A stretch of DNA of 64,000 nucleotides, taken from NCBI GenBank assembly GCA_021234155.1, contig JAJEKV010000006.1:25178883-25242882 (forward strand), in the 5' to 3' direction. Shown here one piece after another: positions 10,457 to 21,259 of this stretch. The position numbers and the translations under genes were made by a program. The first letter of the stretch is position 1. The number at the start of each line of letters is the position of its first letter. This DNA is from Isoetes taiwanensis (lineage: Eukaryota > Streptophyta > Lycopodiopsida > Isoetales > Isoetaceae). The notes beneath the pieces are model-generated. The model was not told the DNA's origin. It ran no database searches and was given only the letters and a program-made list of their open reading frames with translations.

Positions 10457-12219
10457 ACGCACAAAACACATCTCAGATGCAACAAACATAGACAAAGATC
10501 AGGAACAACATCACACAAAAAGAAGAAAAAGAGGCGCCCAAGGTAAATCTAATCATTTGTTACATGAATGTATTCCATCTTATTTTTTTACATATCACCT
10601 ATATTACATTTTAGTCATTGTTTATAGATATAACCAAACAAACAATTAATCAAAATATGCATTCTACTAAATTATAATATAGTAGCATAGCCATAACGCA
10701 TACAACTAGCCGTTTACTATCTTGCACATTAGTGATCATACTATAGCTACAATATAAAATAATAAAATATCCTATGTAACGTAGACTTTCCTATTTCAAT
10801 ACTAGTAAACACTTATATTAGAATTTTAATTATTGTATATACGTTTCTTGCCGCGAAAAGAGATTGTCCATGGAAAAGGCATTCTAAAACTGATAGATAA
10901 TACCAGATCCAGTTATGACGGATCGAAATGATAAAACACAATAGCCACTATAGTGCAACAACAGGTTACTAATGTCGTTAACTCAAATAGTACAATCTAT
11001 ATATAGTCAGTGTCACTGTATTTGATTCTTGACATTTTTTCTATCGTACCTTTGATAGGCTATCTGCAGCTAATTTGAAAGGGCTTCCAGATGATGAAAT
11101 AGACAAGATTCTCAATCGCCGAAAATACCAAAGAGTATTTCGGGCTCGAAGAAAATTAGAACAAGCCGTTGCAGAAAGGGCAAAGAAAAAAATTTCTATG
11201 CCCACAAAAGCTGAACATTCCAGGTGCAAATTACAACCTTGAATACTTTTAAAACCTCCGCTATATACGACAATATTAACTAGATATTTGAATATAATTC
11301 ATAGAATAACGTTGCACAGTTCTGATATGGGACAACAATGTGAGCAAAGAGTAACAAACGTAAAAAAGAGAGGTCGTCCAAGGTGAGTACTTATACTCCA
11401 TGAATTCAGATCTATAGTATTGACGAATTATATGTACTCAGAATAGATTGCGTGCATTAATTTATTAGGAATACGATATTTATTTTCTCTCTCTTCGCAT
11501 ACTATGACATCTAATTAAACTATCCGATCTCGGTTCTTAGAAACTCTCAACATCATCGAACTCAGCCATGCATAAAAAATTCTACACATATTGGGCCTTG
11601 CTCCTTTCCATTGACACCCCTTTCATCGTATTTTTAATAGGCTATCTCCAGTTCATCTAGAAGCCTTATACTCCATGAATTCAGATCTATAATACTAGTG
11701 AATTACATGTATTCAGAATAGATTGCTTACATTAATTTATTAGGAATGCAACATTCTCTCTCTCTCTCTCTCCTCCCTCCCTCCCTCCCTCCCTCCCTCC
11801 CTCCCTCCGTCCGCATACTATGACATCTAGTTGAACTATCCAACCTCAATTATTCTATTCATATTGACCCTTGCTCCAACCATCATCCAATTAAATTGGG
11901 ATTATGTCAACTCCAAAATCACGCCAACCTGCTATTGTCTTCTAGGGGGTTTTTGTTTTTTTTAATCTTTTTTTTTTGGACTTCAAAAATAACATAAGGT
12001 TGCGATTCACGTGTGACTTTTCATATGCGAATTGAAATATGCAGAAATGAAGAGCAAGTTGCTAACATAGATGAGACAAATATTGCTTGCTCAATAGATG
12101 ATAATATTAGGTTTGATAATAACAAATTGCATTATTTGCGAGGCAATTCCAGACTCGAAATTATCGATACATGGCACAAATATCATACAAAAATATCATA
12201 TATTCCAATAAAACATTAA
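10457..12219 (+). CDS. AT-hook protein gene, multi-exon, 5' end not found
   Basis: I see an upstream exon ending at 10542 and exons at 11059-11223, 11320-11382 and 12045-12219 (stop TAA). Each is bounded by AG and GT. Splice phases agree throughout: every exon ends in the split codon AG, which the next exon completes. The upstream exon ends in a basic run KKKKKRRPR. Exon two encodes LSAANLKGLPDDE followed by a very basic helix (NRRKYQRVFRARRKLEQ). Exon three ends in KKRGRPR, a canonical AT-hook that inserts into the minor groove of AT-rich DNA. The last exon is acidic and polar. A nuclear, DNA-binding protein is inferred. I do not recognise the family, and the start codon is unknown. A truncated relative of exon two lies at 24533-24916. 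Confidence 0.6.
11391..11900 (+). repeat. Tandem duplication of intron plus start of exon two
   Basis: The unit starting CTTATACTCCATGAATTCAG at about 11391 recurs at about 11669. Between them lies a copy of the exon-two acceptor and the first about 30 nt of that exon (about 11620-11668). The same unit appears at 24232-24530 beside the second copy of the gene. Confidence 0.7.
11755..11808 (+). repeat. (TC)n then (CCCT)n microsatellite
   Basis: A pure TC dinucleotide run passes into TCCC tetranucleotide repeats inside the last intron of the AT-hook gene. Confidence 0.95.
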
Positions 12220-12879
12220 GGGATCAATCCATGTTTTTCCACGTATTTAACAAGGTGTGGTTCCATGTCGCCCGTTCTATCCAGTTCTGGGTACGAATCT
12301 AACACTTCACCCACCGTCATCCCCATAGCCAAATTATGCATAATAGACACAAACTTCACCAGAAAATCATGTCCCCCAAAGTTTTTGGATCGTAAGATGG
12401 TGTATTAGGAACCGTGTGTTTGATTGTAGAAGCATTTGAGAGCATCATCATCCACTATGATTATATCATCCTTATTCTCGATACCAAGTTCGTCCATCAT
12501 GTTACTCAAGTGTTTGATGAAGATAGGCTTGCCTGTTGGATCCTTGGGATTAGTGAACTTCACACATTTGTTTACGATCCCAAAGGGTCAACCAATTTCG
12601 CATTTCCCCGGTGCCTCCAAAGTATCCTTGATGTTCCTTAGTTCCATGGATGACCAAATACCAACTTCGAAATAACTTGAATGCCTCGCCTAGCATCTCC
12701 TTCAAGTGCGGCCGCGGATAGATCCACTTGGTGTTTGATTCTCTTGGTGTCGCGATGAAACTGTTCTCTAGCCACTTTATTTTTTGGAAAAGTCTTGCAA
12801 AAGGACTCCGTTTAGGTCGAACACCACAACCTTCTTAGAAGCGCAATGGAAGCTGAAACATCAAACATGTATCCGGTCG

Positions 12880-13050
12880 GCAAGAATCGATAACACAAAC
12901 AATACAAACGTGCCAAGCGTGATTTGAAATAGTCATAACCAAATCGGGCTGCGTGATTTAGTTTGACAACGAAAAATAATCAAAGACGCGGCTTGGCGCG
13001 ATTTAATTCAAAGGTAATACAAATTAAATCACGGCGTGAAGCTATTTGAT
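12880..13050. repeat. CACGCC-type palindrome relics in intron
   Basis: Degenerate copies of CACGCCAGGCGTG lie at about 12912, 12990 and 13030, in the intron before the FCP1-like exon. Similar copies sit at 15112 and 15152, 16579 and 16616, 18600-18890, 19395, 19530 and 20786. Confidence 0.65.
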
Positions 13051-15187
13051 GGGCAAGGCCATACCTATCATCTTGAGTTTATTTGCCCGTCGCCGAGCCA
13101 TTCTCCCTCGCCACCCTTAATCTTCGTCTTCTTAAGATATGTTAGAATTGTTATTTTCTATTAGTTCATTGCGTCCTTCTGGCCCGACATTATTTTACTA
13201 TTGATTTGGCAAACTTGTGAATCACTAGAGCCACCTTCAAGGTTGCCTTCATTTTTTGGTTTCCACTGTCAATTATTTCATTGTTAACACGTGAATCTAC
13301 TCTATTGTTGCTTGCATCACCGCAATGTAGGCAAGGATATTCCCTAAGTTAGCCCGCCATCACAGTACTTTGAGCAACCAGTTTAGCGGCTATTTGTTCA
13401 TTCTTGCTTTCCTTATCGAGTGCGATTACTAGTTCCCTCTCCGGGAGCAAGCGTCCCACTTTCGGGTGGACAAGTCTACGAGACTTTTGATTCTTGATGA
13501 TTTCAGGTTGCCATAAGGGCCTTTAGGAGACTTGGCAAGCACATGCATGAGGAATGGTTCAAGAAAGTCTTTGGCACGCTCATCACTCACAAAGCGGTGA
13601 CATCTTCTTGCACCCATAAGAGCCTCTCAACAATATAACCTCAACATGAAGCTCCAAGCAGGTTGTATCAATTGGAGCAAATGCCTCGACGAGGTAAGCA
13701 GCCATAGGCAGGGGAAATCCATTTTTATTTAAGGGGCCCTTCTCCTTAGTTTGTAGCTTCGTGCTTGATTTCCCCACTTAGGAGGGGGTCCCGATCCTCA
13801 TCCTCTCGACTCATCACATTACGACCGATCCTGATCCGTATGAAAGAATATAGTTCTTAAGTGCGGATCATCTAGAAGAAAACATTCCCATGCACCGCTA
13901 TTGTCACCCTTGGCCTTAGCAATATCATATTCCTCGCCCCGGCGACATGGATATCATAATAAAGATCACATGTGCCATCTTCCATTACGTTTCATGACTC
14001 ATTATCCTTAACATCATATATTAGGCATCCCTCCCTAATAACTTTGAGGCACTCGGATCATGAGCGGCCAGATAGTGCATCTGCATGTGACTCACGAAGG
14101 ACAAACGATGACAATAGTGAAGGACCTCTCGGTTGTCAATCCTATCTGGTGGTAAAGAAGCTACTGTAGTCCTTACGGTTCATGCCCATATCTCCTCTCC
14201 TCCCCTGTTGTCCAACACAAAGAGTGATATATTTTTAAGGCCAGAAGTTGAATCGGCAAGAGACCTTTGTACCCAATGGAGTGAATCTTTGGGGCGGTGT
14301 GTCGTCTTCTCGATAATCTTCTTCACAAGGGCCACTTTTCTTCTCAACTCAGCCCAAGACCTTAGGGGTAGAGTCTCCTTATGTTTTGTATTTTTAGCCT
14401 TCCAATTCTTTAGGAAGTCCTTTGACCGAGAATACAAACTTCTTGATGTCATCATTCTTTGACCTTGTATTTGTCCAACAATCCAATTTGGATAATGCCA
14501 CATCCCCGATAGCCTTTGTAACTCGGCTCCCTACGGTGACTTCATTGTCATTACATCCTTTACATGGTGCAGCACTCAGCGAAGGACATCCTATCCTTGG
14601 TGAAAGCACCCTTCTTGTATAAGACTTCCTTCTTTAAACCGGTCTAAAACCCAAATGGTCTCGGCCGTCGTCCAGCCCCCGAGTCTTTCTCATCTCTGTC
14701 ACATTCAAGTCAAAGATGCTTACATCAGCGAGGAGGCACCCTACCCATAGTATCCGGGCGGCTTCCCTTGTGCATAAGCGTCCGAGAATTCATTCCACTT
14801 GAGCCATCTTGCCTCCTTACAAAACACAATCTTATACGAAGTCATTTGGTGCTGACCTCTTTGGATGAGCTTTCGGAAGGATGCGCAATGTCATCACCAC
14901 CTTTTTCTTTGATTTTCTTTGCGGTCTTCTTCTTCTCGTATAATTATGCTGCGGCGAGTCCGCTCCAGCGGCTTGAATGCCTCGGACTTTGACCATACAA
15001 TGCGGTGGGCAATGGGCAGCCATATTCCACCCATCATTGTTGGCGTGCAGCTTGTTCAACGTATGGACTGCAATAGTACAGACATTGAATCAGTATCATA
15101 GAATAGAAACACGCCGGGCGCGATTTGAATAGAATTGATGAAGAGAAAAATCACGCCTGGCGTGAAATGAATAAAGTTACTAATGCA

Positions 15188-15375
15188 ATTCACGCCAGGC
15201 GTGCTTTCAAATCAAACCAATTCACGCCAGGCGTGTTTTCAAATCAATCGAATTCACGCCAGGCGTGTTTTCAAATCAATTGGTTGACTTGAAAACACGC
15301 CTGGCGTGAATTCGATTGATTTCAAAACACGCCTGGCGTGAATTGGTTTGATTTGAAAGCACGCCTGGCGTGAAT
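15188..15375. repeat. Near-perfect 87-bp-arm hairpin in an intron
   Basis: Two arms of about 87 bp, with one mismatch that I can find, flank a 14-nt loop. Each arm contains three CACGCCAGGCGTG-type palindromes at exact 32-bp spacing (15191, 15223, 15255 and 15296, 15328, 15360). The whole lies in the 334-bp intron 15068-15401 of the FCP1-like gene. Transcription would give a long perfect RNA hairpin. Confidence 0.95.
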
Positions 15376-17114
15376 ACAATTTATGAAACCAGGTTGATTA
15401 CCTTTTGTATAGAAATGTCTTCCCCATTTCATTCAAAGTTGCACTAATCTCAGCCAAATCTGCAGGTGAAGTATTGGCATCCAAGATCGACACCTCCTAT
15501 CGCATAGTGATTGTAGAACACTTTTGGCCTGTTTGTTACGCACGCCTCGATGATGGCCTTTTTGTGCCTCAACGAATGCCGCCGTCGATGATGACATATT
15601 TAATATCATCACTTGATAATAGCTCACGGGCGTTCGATCCACACAAAGAAGCTTGTTCGAGATCATATCCCAAGGTAGCACATCCGGCCGGCATAGGCAT
15701 TTGACACGGATTACTAATCATGCTACGAACAATCTCCATGGCATGTCTTTGGATCATATCTCCTACTAACATAAATGGAGCTTGGTGAAGCGGATGAGGG
15801 ACTTCACATGGATCGCAAAAGTTTCCTTAAGACCCAATGGATAATGGTCATTGCATACTTATTGAGCTTGTTCATGGCCTCTAGTTGCGCCACTCTGTCT
15901 GTTCATTCTCAAAAGCGAAGCCTCCATGCCAGCCGACAAGCTGCATTCTTCCCTAGATCTAGGACCCTTTTAGAAGCTTTCAAGTCAGCTAATTCCCAGC
16001 TTAACGCAAATAGTGACTTGGTGTGGGTTTAGTGAACATGCCTCTACGCTACGTTTTTGTAACCCTTGGCAAATAGATATTGGCGTAAGCTGCTACATTG
16101 GTTGGCCAACCATACTTAAAACATGTCTCACCGTTCACATCCTGTCTTCATGAGCGTATCCTTGTATCATGCGTAGCTCTACGGTGAGTAAGATGCGGCG
16201 GATCTTTCTTACGCTACATTGTAATCTCCAAGAGCAATTTAGGTTGGTGTCATCCTCTTCCTCACAAGAGATTAGGATCCCTTATGTTCCGCTTCCTTTT
16301 TCCTCGAGAAGAGAGTTAAGTCGAGCTTGCCATTTGTCTTGGCAAGGTCAGCGTACCACTTGGCACCCTCGTCCATTTCCTCTTAGGGCGGCAGGGTGGG
16401 TGGTTGCTATAAGAATCGGCCCTTCATCATCTAAGGTGAGATCATATGGTGCGCATCCGGGTGCGCCCGCCCTTGCTTTCTTGGCGAGGATTAGAACCAG
16501 AATTAGTAGGGGTTTTCTTCCTCTTGAGCACTGCAAATGAAGATGAGCACTTTTAGAGTACTTTTCAGAACAAGAGATCACGCTTGGCGTGCATTTAAAC
16601 CTAAATTAGTACAAATCACGCTTGGCGTGTTGGTATCTCCTATTATTGACCATGCTATCGTTAATTTGAAACTAAATTATTTTGCATCCACATTTTAAGC
16701 TACATACCCTTCATGAATCCATATTTCACACTATTTAACCTCATTGAACATTGCTATCTCCAACTGTCTAACACCGCTATATTCTATATATAAAACAGAG
16801 CAAAATTATGTTCTACGAGCGGACAATCGAGCATTAGCGATGTTAATACTTAAAATTCATGCAAAGCATAATAACTCAAACTCATGCAAAGCATATTATC
16901 TGAAGGCAAGGAAATATCTCAAATTCATGCAAGCATAATACTCTCCACGAAAGGTGTGATCTCGTGGCAAATTAAATACCTTGAATAGGGTTACGTGGTA
17001 TTACGTATTACGATCAACGTCCTCTGAAACTTGAGAAGAGCGGGTTTAGAGATTCCTCTTCCACCGCTTCCCTCTGCCCGTCCGCCTCGACCTCGATTAA
17101 GCTTTAGAAGACAT

Positions 17115-17931
17115 CTCGAGTCGCCCTAATAGCTTAGCCCAGTGGGAAGTCGTCGGATCTGGCGCTTCGAGCTGCTCGAAGAAATAGCTTTTTTCTGCAC
17201 TGCACGAGAAATAGAAATTTGAATTTCAAGAAAACACAAAATGCGGTTTGAAATATTCTTGACACATACAAATAATAATGACGAAGACCCGTCCCGCGAC
17301 TTCTTTCATTAAGTTTTTTAAAAACCAATCTACCCAAAAGTATCTCGCCAAATTTATCCCGCCTAAGCGTAGTTAACCTAATCTTTCTTCTAATTCGAAT
17401 TTTCCGACCGCCGGAGTTTCCATAAGCGCCTTGACTTCTCAAATCAGCTTCTCAAGAATGGCTCTGAATTACGGTACTTATCTCATTCAATAGCTTGAAC
17501 ATTAATTTCCAATAGTAGGTGTCTGAATAGCAATTTTCTGCAGTGTCGAAGATGAATGTTTCATGTTAACTACAAATCAGAAAAGGAAAGTAGGATTATG
17601 CAAGATCGACTCCATCGATCCGACTGTAAACTGTCATGGAATTCCGCTCGGGGATAAGTATGTCCGAGTTACAGTGATTAAGATTATTGCGCTTTATGGA
17701 TGAAGCTTTACCTCATGAGACACCCGGTGGGGATACGGTTGGAGAAAGTGTTGGAACATTTGTTGCATGGCCAAGAAACCGCTTAAAAAAGGTATGTAGC
17801 ATGTATTACATTGTAGAAATATAGAAGTAGACAAAATTTGTTGTATTCATTGGAAAAAGATTACAATTGTATATAATCTGGATAAACTGGATAAACCAGA
17901 CAAAATCCCAGACTACTGTTTCAAGCCCAGT
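17115..17931. other. Intergenic stretch between minus-strand genes
   Basis: Probable promoter and leader of the gene starting at 17114 together with the 3' flank of the acidic gene. The ORF at 17134-17442 minus has no recognised domain and looks fortuitous. No clear TATA box is seen. Confidence 0.35.
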
Positions 17932-19123
17932 CTACTGAGTAGCTGGGCTATCGATACTCCCATTTCCATTGCAGGGCATAGTGAATTCTTCTGGTAAAAC
18001 CCCAGCAAAAACACCAGGCTCTAGCTCCACCACCCCCGCCTGCTCCACCTCCACCTCCTGCTCCTCCTCCTGCTCCGCCTCCTGCTCCATTGGTTGAACC
18101 TCCAATGCATCGTATAGCGCCTGCGGTAGTGGTTCCATTGGTTGAGCCATCTCCATTGCATCATATACGCTTTGTGGTAGTGGTTCGTGTTGGGGCATCA
18201 GGGCATAGAGGCTAACCACTAAGAAACGCAGCTCCTCATTTTGAATCTCGGTGACGGATCGCGAGATTCACTCTCGATCAATGCATGTCTTGCATTCTCG
18301 AAGTGATTAGATAAGAGGGCGAGCCTCCGATGCGTTGCAAGGGCCCCGAGCCCGGATCTATCATTGCCCTGGCGGCTCTGCCGCCATCATCATTACTTGA
18401 TCCAAGTACTCGGGGTTGCAAGGCTGGTGCTCCGGCCGAACCGGTGCTCGGGTGCGGTTCAACAGGACTAGAGATTGGAGCCAACCGAGTGGCCGTGTGA
18501 TTGCTGGCCCAAATGTAATTCCAATCCATCTTCGTCACCTAGGGTGATTAATGTAACCTGGCATCTATCAATAGGAAGTGGCCGGAGTAGACGGTATTCA
18601 CGCTGGCGTGTTATATTTCTTTATTTATAAACTTAGAAACTAAGAGACACGCCCGCGTGTTTAGCGTAAAGTTGAAAGTAGGGATACAATTGTTTGCACG
18701 CCGTGTAAAAGCTATATAGGAAAAACTATACACTTTCGGCGTGCATTCCCCGGTGTAAATAATTGCCTGGCCTTTATCTATTTACTTATCTATAAATACA
18801 GGTGTTTTTTTTTTTCTCCCTCCTGAATGCGCCCGGCGTGTATTCATGTTGAAGGCTAAAAGGTTACCCTAAAACACGCTTAAGCGTGTTTCAAATATTA
18901 TCTTTCAGATTTTTCCAATGCTTTCTACTACACTTATTCATAATAGAAACTTGCATGCAATAGCATGATTAATCAGGAAGAGAAACTCAAGAATTTTCGA
19001 AACAAAAAGAAGCGGATGAAGTTTATAAAAACTATTACGGTTTTCATAAACATCATCTGCTTCCTCGCCTCGAGCAAATGCAAAAGCTTGTCTTCTTGGA
19101 TTAAACTCGCCATTGAGATGCAA
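17932..19123 (-). pseudogene. Acidic-protein exons, minus strand
   Basis: Three coding-looking segments on minus. 19123 to about 19038 (HLNGEFNPRRQAFAFARG) ends at a possible GT donor. 18538-18278 is a Ser/Pro/Gly-rich segment starting near MDWNYIWASNH. About 18255-17932 ends in a stop and holds two copies of EPLPQ(S/A)(V/L)YDA(M/L)E followed by a Glu-rich tract. The acidic, repeat-bearing C-terminus could be a nuclear activation-like region. Family unknown. The intron at about 18.59-18.90 kb again carries CACGCC/GGCGTG palindromes. A TATA-containing upstream block at 19458-19640 matches one at 20706-20880. Confidence 0.4.
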
Positions 19124-19457
19124 CTTAAAACTAAATGAAAACTAACCTTGAGTTCGAGGTTTGGAAGGATTCAAGAATGGAGGACTATGCTTGTGGTTTT
19201 AATTCGAGGCTTTTCGATTATGAGACCTTAGTCCTCTCGCTTTTGGTTTTAATTCCTCGAGTCTCGATTTCCTGCGCTACAGATGCTACTCTGAGAACAA
19301 AAGGCGGAGTCTTTTAGTAAGTTAGGAATTGCGAAACCAAACATCTAACATTGATGAATATAAATCTGCTCACCAAGATCGGGACGGCGGATCCAAACAC
19401 GCCAGGTTAGCCCAACCGCAAATCGTATGAAGGAAGGAAGAAAATGTAGGAACTTTG

Positions 19458-19640
19458 AGAGCGTAAAATGGATTTATATAGGCACAATTAGAAAAAAGTT
19501 AGCGTGAATAATTGATTGCTTGAATTAACACGCCCGGGCGTCATGCAGTCTTCCCGGACATGACATGTATATGGTATATATGGAGAATATTGCATTTCAT
19601 GCAATAAATTCTCACAAACATTTTATTCCATTTATTGCAT
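19458..19640 (-). promoter_or_regulatory. TATA promoter block, copy 2
   Basis: The minus-strand TATA (CCTATATAAAT, about 19472-19482) lies in a block similar to 20706-20880. Shared features are GAGCGT-type sequence next to the TATA, an AGCGTGAATAATT tract and a CACGCC(C/A)GGCGT palindrome upstream. It fits a promoter for the acidic gene at 17.9-19.1 kb. Confidence 0.55.
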
Positions 19641-19796
19641 TGAAAAAATAGAATTTAGAAATTTTATATAGGCTACATTAAAAATGATTTTAAAGGCAAA
19701 ATTATGAAGGCTAAAAAATGACTTGTAAGGTTGGGGGAATTGTTTTAGGTCGTATAGGAAAATTTCCTATGGTTCTTTGGACTAATCAGAGATTTC

Positions 19797-20171
19797 TCAT
19801 GTGGTTGATTTATAGTGTTCGAGACTTTGTTGAGGCAAAATTTGCAGATACAAAATTCTAGAGAGACAAAATTTTAGAGAAAAACAGCTTGGAGCCAAAA
19901 TAATTGGAGAATACAGTTTGATTTTATCCAAAAAATTTATGTAGAAAAACCGTTTGAAGAAAACCGTTTTGAAGACAAAGTTTATGAAGAAAAACTGTTT
20001 GATTTCATTAAAAACAGCTTGTATGTACAGATGCCGAAGGCTTAAGCGATTTCGAAGGCTTTTCACACAATTTACGTAAAAAAAATGCGGGGCGTGTCCA
20101 AAACTTCTGTAAGAATGGAAACAAAAAATGGGCCGCTGGGATCTCGCATCACTCTTCTTCCGCCGCAACAA
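19797..20171. other. Minus-strand ORF of low complexity, not supported
   Basis: A 124-codon open frame rich in Phe and Ile over AT-rich DNA with repeated AAAAC.GTTTGA units. I see no domain, and it is probably non-coding intron. Confidence 0.3.
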
Positions 20172-20285
20172 AAAGAAGAAAGAAAGGTGTTAGAAAAGAA
20201 AGAAAGGTGCAAAACAAAAACAAAAAGAAATCACATACAAAACCTGGTTCATCTCTTAACCACTCCAAAAAACTGGTCGAATTGT

Positions 20286-20354
20286 CCTCCTCCTCCTCCT
20301 CCTCCTCCTCCTCCTCCTCCTCCTCCTCCTCCTCCTCCTCCTCCTCCTCCTCCC
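20286..20354. repeat. (TCC)n/(GGA)n microsatellite
   Basis: A nearly pure trinucleotide run of about 69 bp. In different frames it reads as poly-Ser, poly-Pro or poly-Glu-like ORFs, none of which should be taken as genes. Confidence 0.95.
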
Positions 20355-20370
20355 CTCCTCCTCCTCGATT

Positions 20371-20677
20371 TCATTCTCCCGCTTTGTGGTCAAGCCAACC
20401 CCGAGCCAGGCCAGCGGTCATGTGCTCTTGGGAGGACATCTCCTCCTCTTCCTCCAACTCCTCCTCTTCCTCCTCTTCAGAATCAGAGGAATCAGAGGAG
20501 CTCAACTCCTCCTCTTCCATAACGAAATCAGAATCATCCTCTGAATCGGAATCAGAGGAGAATTGGGAAAGAAAATCAATGAGGGGGGGGGAATTGAGCG
20601 GGTTCTTCAACCCGACGTCTCTTTGAGGAGACCTCGGGTTCTTCATGAAGGTCGAGCGCTGAGGCTGAACGCTTCAT
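20371..20677 (-). CDS. Acidic Ser/Glu-rich N-terminal exon
   Basis: Starts at the minus-strand ATG at 20677 (MKRSASALDLHEEPEV), with a basic patch SSKRRRVEE. After an eight-C/G run at about 20583-20590, where the frame appears to slip, a strongly acidic SDSDSEDDSD and poly-Glu segment follows. A TATA box (20731-20740) lies about 55 bp upstream of the ATG. The composition resembles nuclear, chromatin-associated acidic proteins. Family unknown. It may be the first exon of the acidic or FCP1-like gene to its left. Confidence 0.45.
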
Positions 20678-20705
20678 GGCGAGGCGTAAAAAAAATTGGG
20701 ACGTA

Positions 20706-20880
20706 ATGGAGGTCTTGAGAGCGTGAACCGATTTATATAGGGTTAATTAGCTCTTAAGCGTGAATAATTTATTGCCTCAAATAACACGCCAGGCGTACGA
20801 AATTCCCGCCAGCTATATTATCTAGTCTAGGGTATATTATTATGGATAATAAATTCTCACGTCTATTAGTTATATGTCTT
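20706..20880 (-). promoter_or_regulatory. TATA promoter block, copy 1
   Basis: CTATATAAAT (minus) at 20731-20740 is followed by the ATG at 20677. The upstream palindrome ACACGCCAGGCGT sits at about 20785. The block is homologous to 19458-19640. Confidence 0.6.
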
Positions 20881-21259
20881 TTCGTAATCATATATCCAAA
20901 TTTTCGATAATTAAAATTTGGATATATTTATATAAATGTCATTTCCTTGTTGTTGCCATGAAAATTCTTGTTTTAAATGATTTCGATTTTAAGCCCATTG
21001 TTATTATTATATTAAACCTATTTCCAAGGAATTTCTTGCTTTTAAAAAATTTGATTTACCTCTACATATTCCATAAATGTACGTGATTTTTTTTTTATCT
21101 TATGGTGTAATAATTTTTTCTTACTCATTGACTAAAAAGGGTGCAATTTGCCTAGGTCAATGGTGCCCCTCCAACTCAAGATGGTGAAAAGAGCAATATC
21201 AATGAAAACCAACTCCTAGCAAGAATGTTGAAGAAAAACAATTAGTCCTCTATAGTAGG

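Larger units (their letters stand above)
12216..17114 (-). pseudogene. Multi-exon gene or relic with C-terminal FCP1-like HAD domain
   Basis: Minus-strand coding pieces: a possible first exon from ATG at 17114, then about 16546-15830, 15780-15402, 15067-13100 and 12852-12216 (stop). The 15402 donor (AAAAG/GTAATC) and the 15067 and 12852 acceptors (TTGCAG, TTTCAG) are clear. The last exon carries VVVFDLNGVL at about 12830-12801, then WIYPRPHLKEMLGEAFKLF, GIWSSM and IIIVDDDALKCF, in the order of FCP1/NIF-type HAD phosphatase domains. The motif has Asn in place of the second Asp, as in some plant DLNG proteins, so catalysis is doubtful. The middle exons are coiled-coil-like and unrecognised. Several frameshifts occur. 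Confidence 0.6.

Noticed and set aside
15188-15375. CRISPR array
   Set aside because: Regular 32-bp spacing and palindromic repeats look similar, but the units form one inverted repeat in a plant intron, spacers are not unique and no cas genes exist.
20085-20626. Poly-Pro and poly-Ser ORFs on +
   Set aside because: They read the TCC microsatellite and the antisense of the acidic exon.
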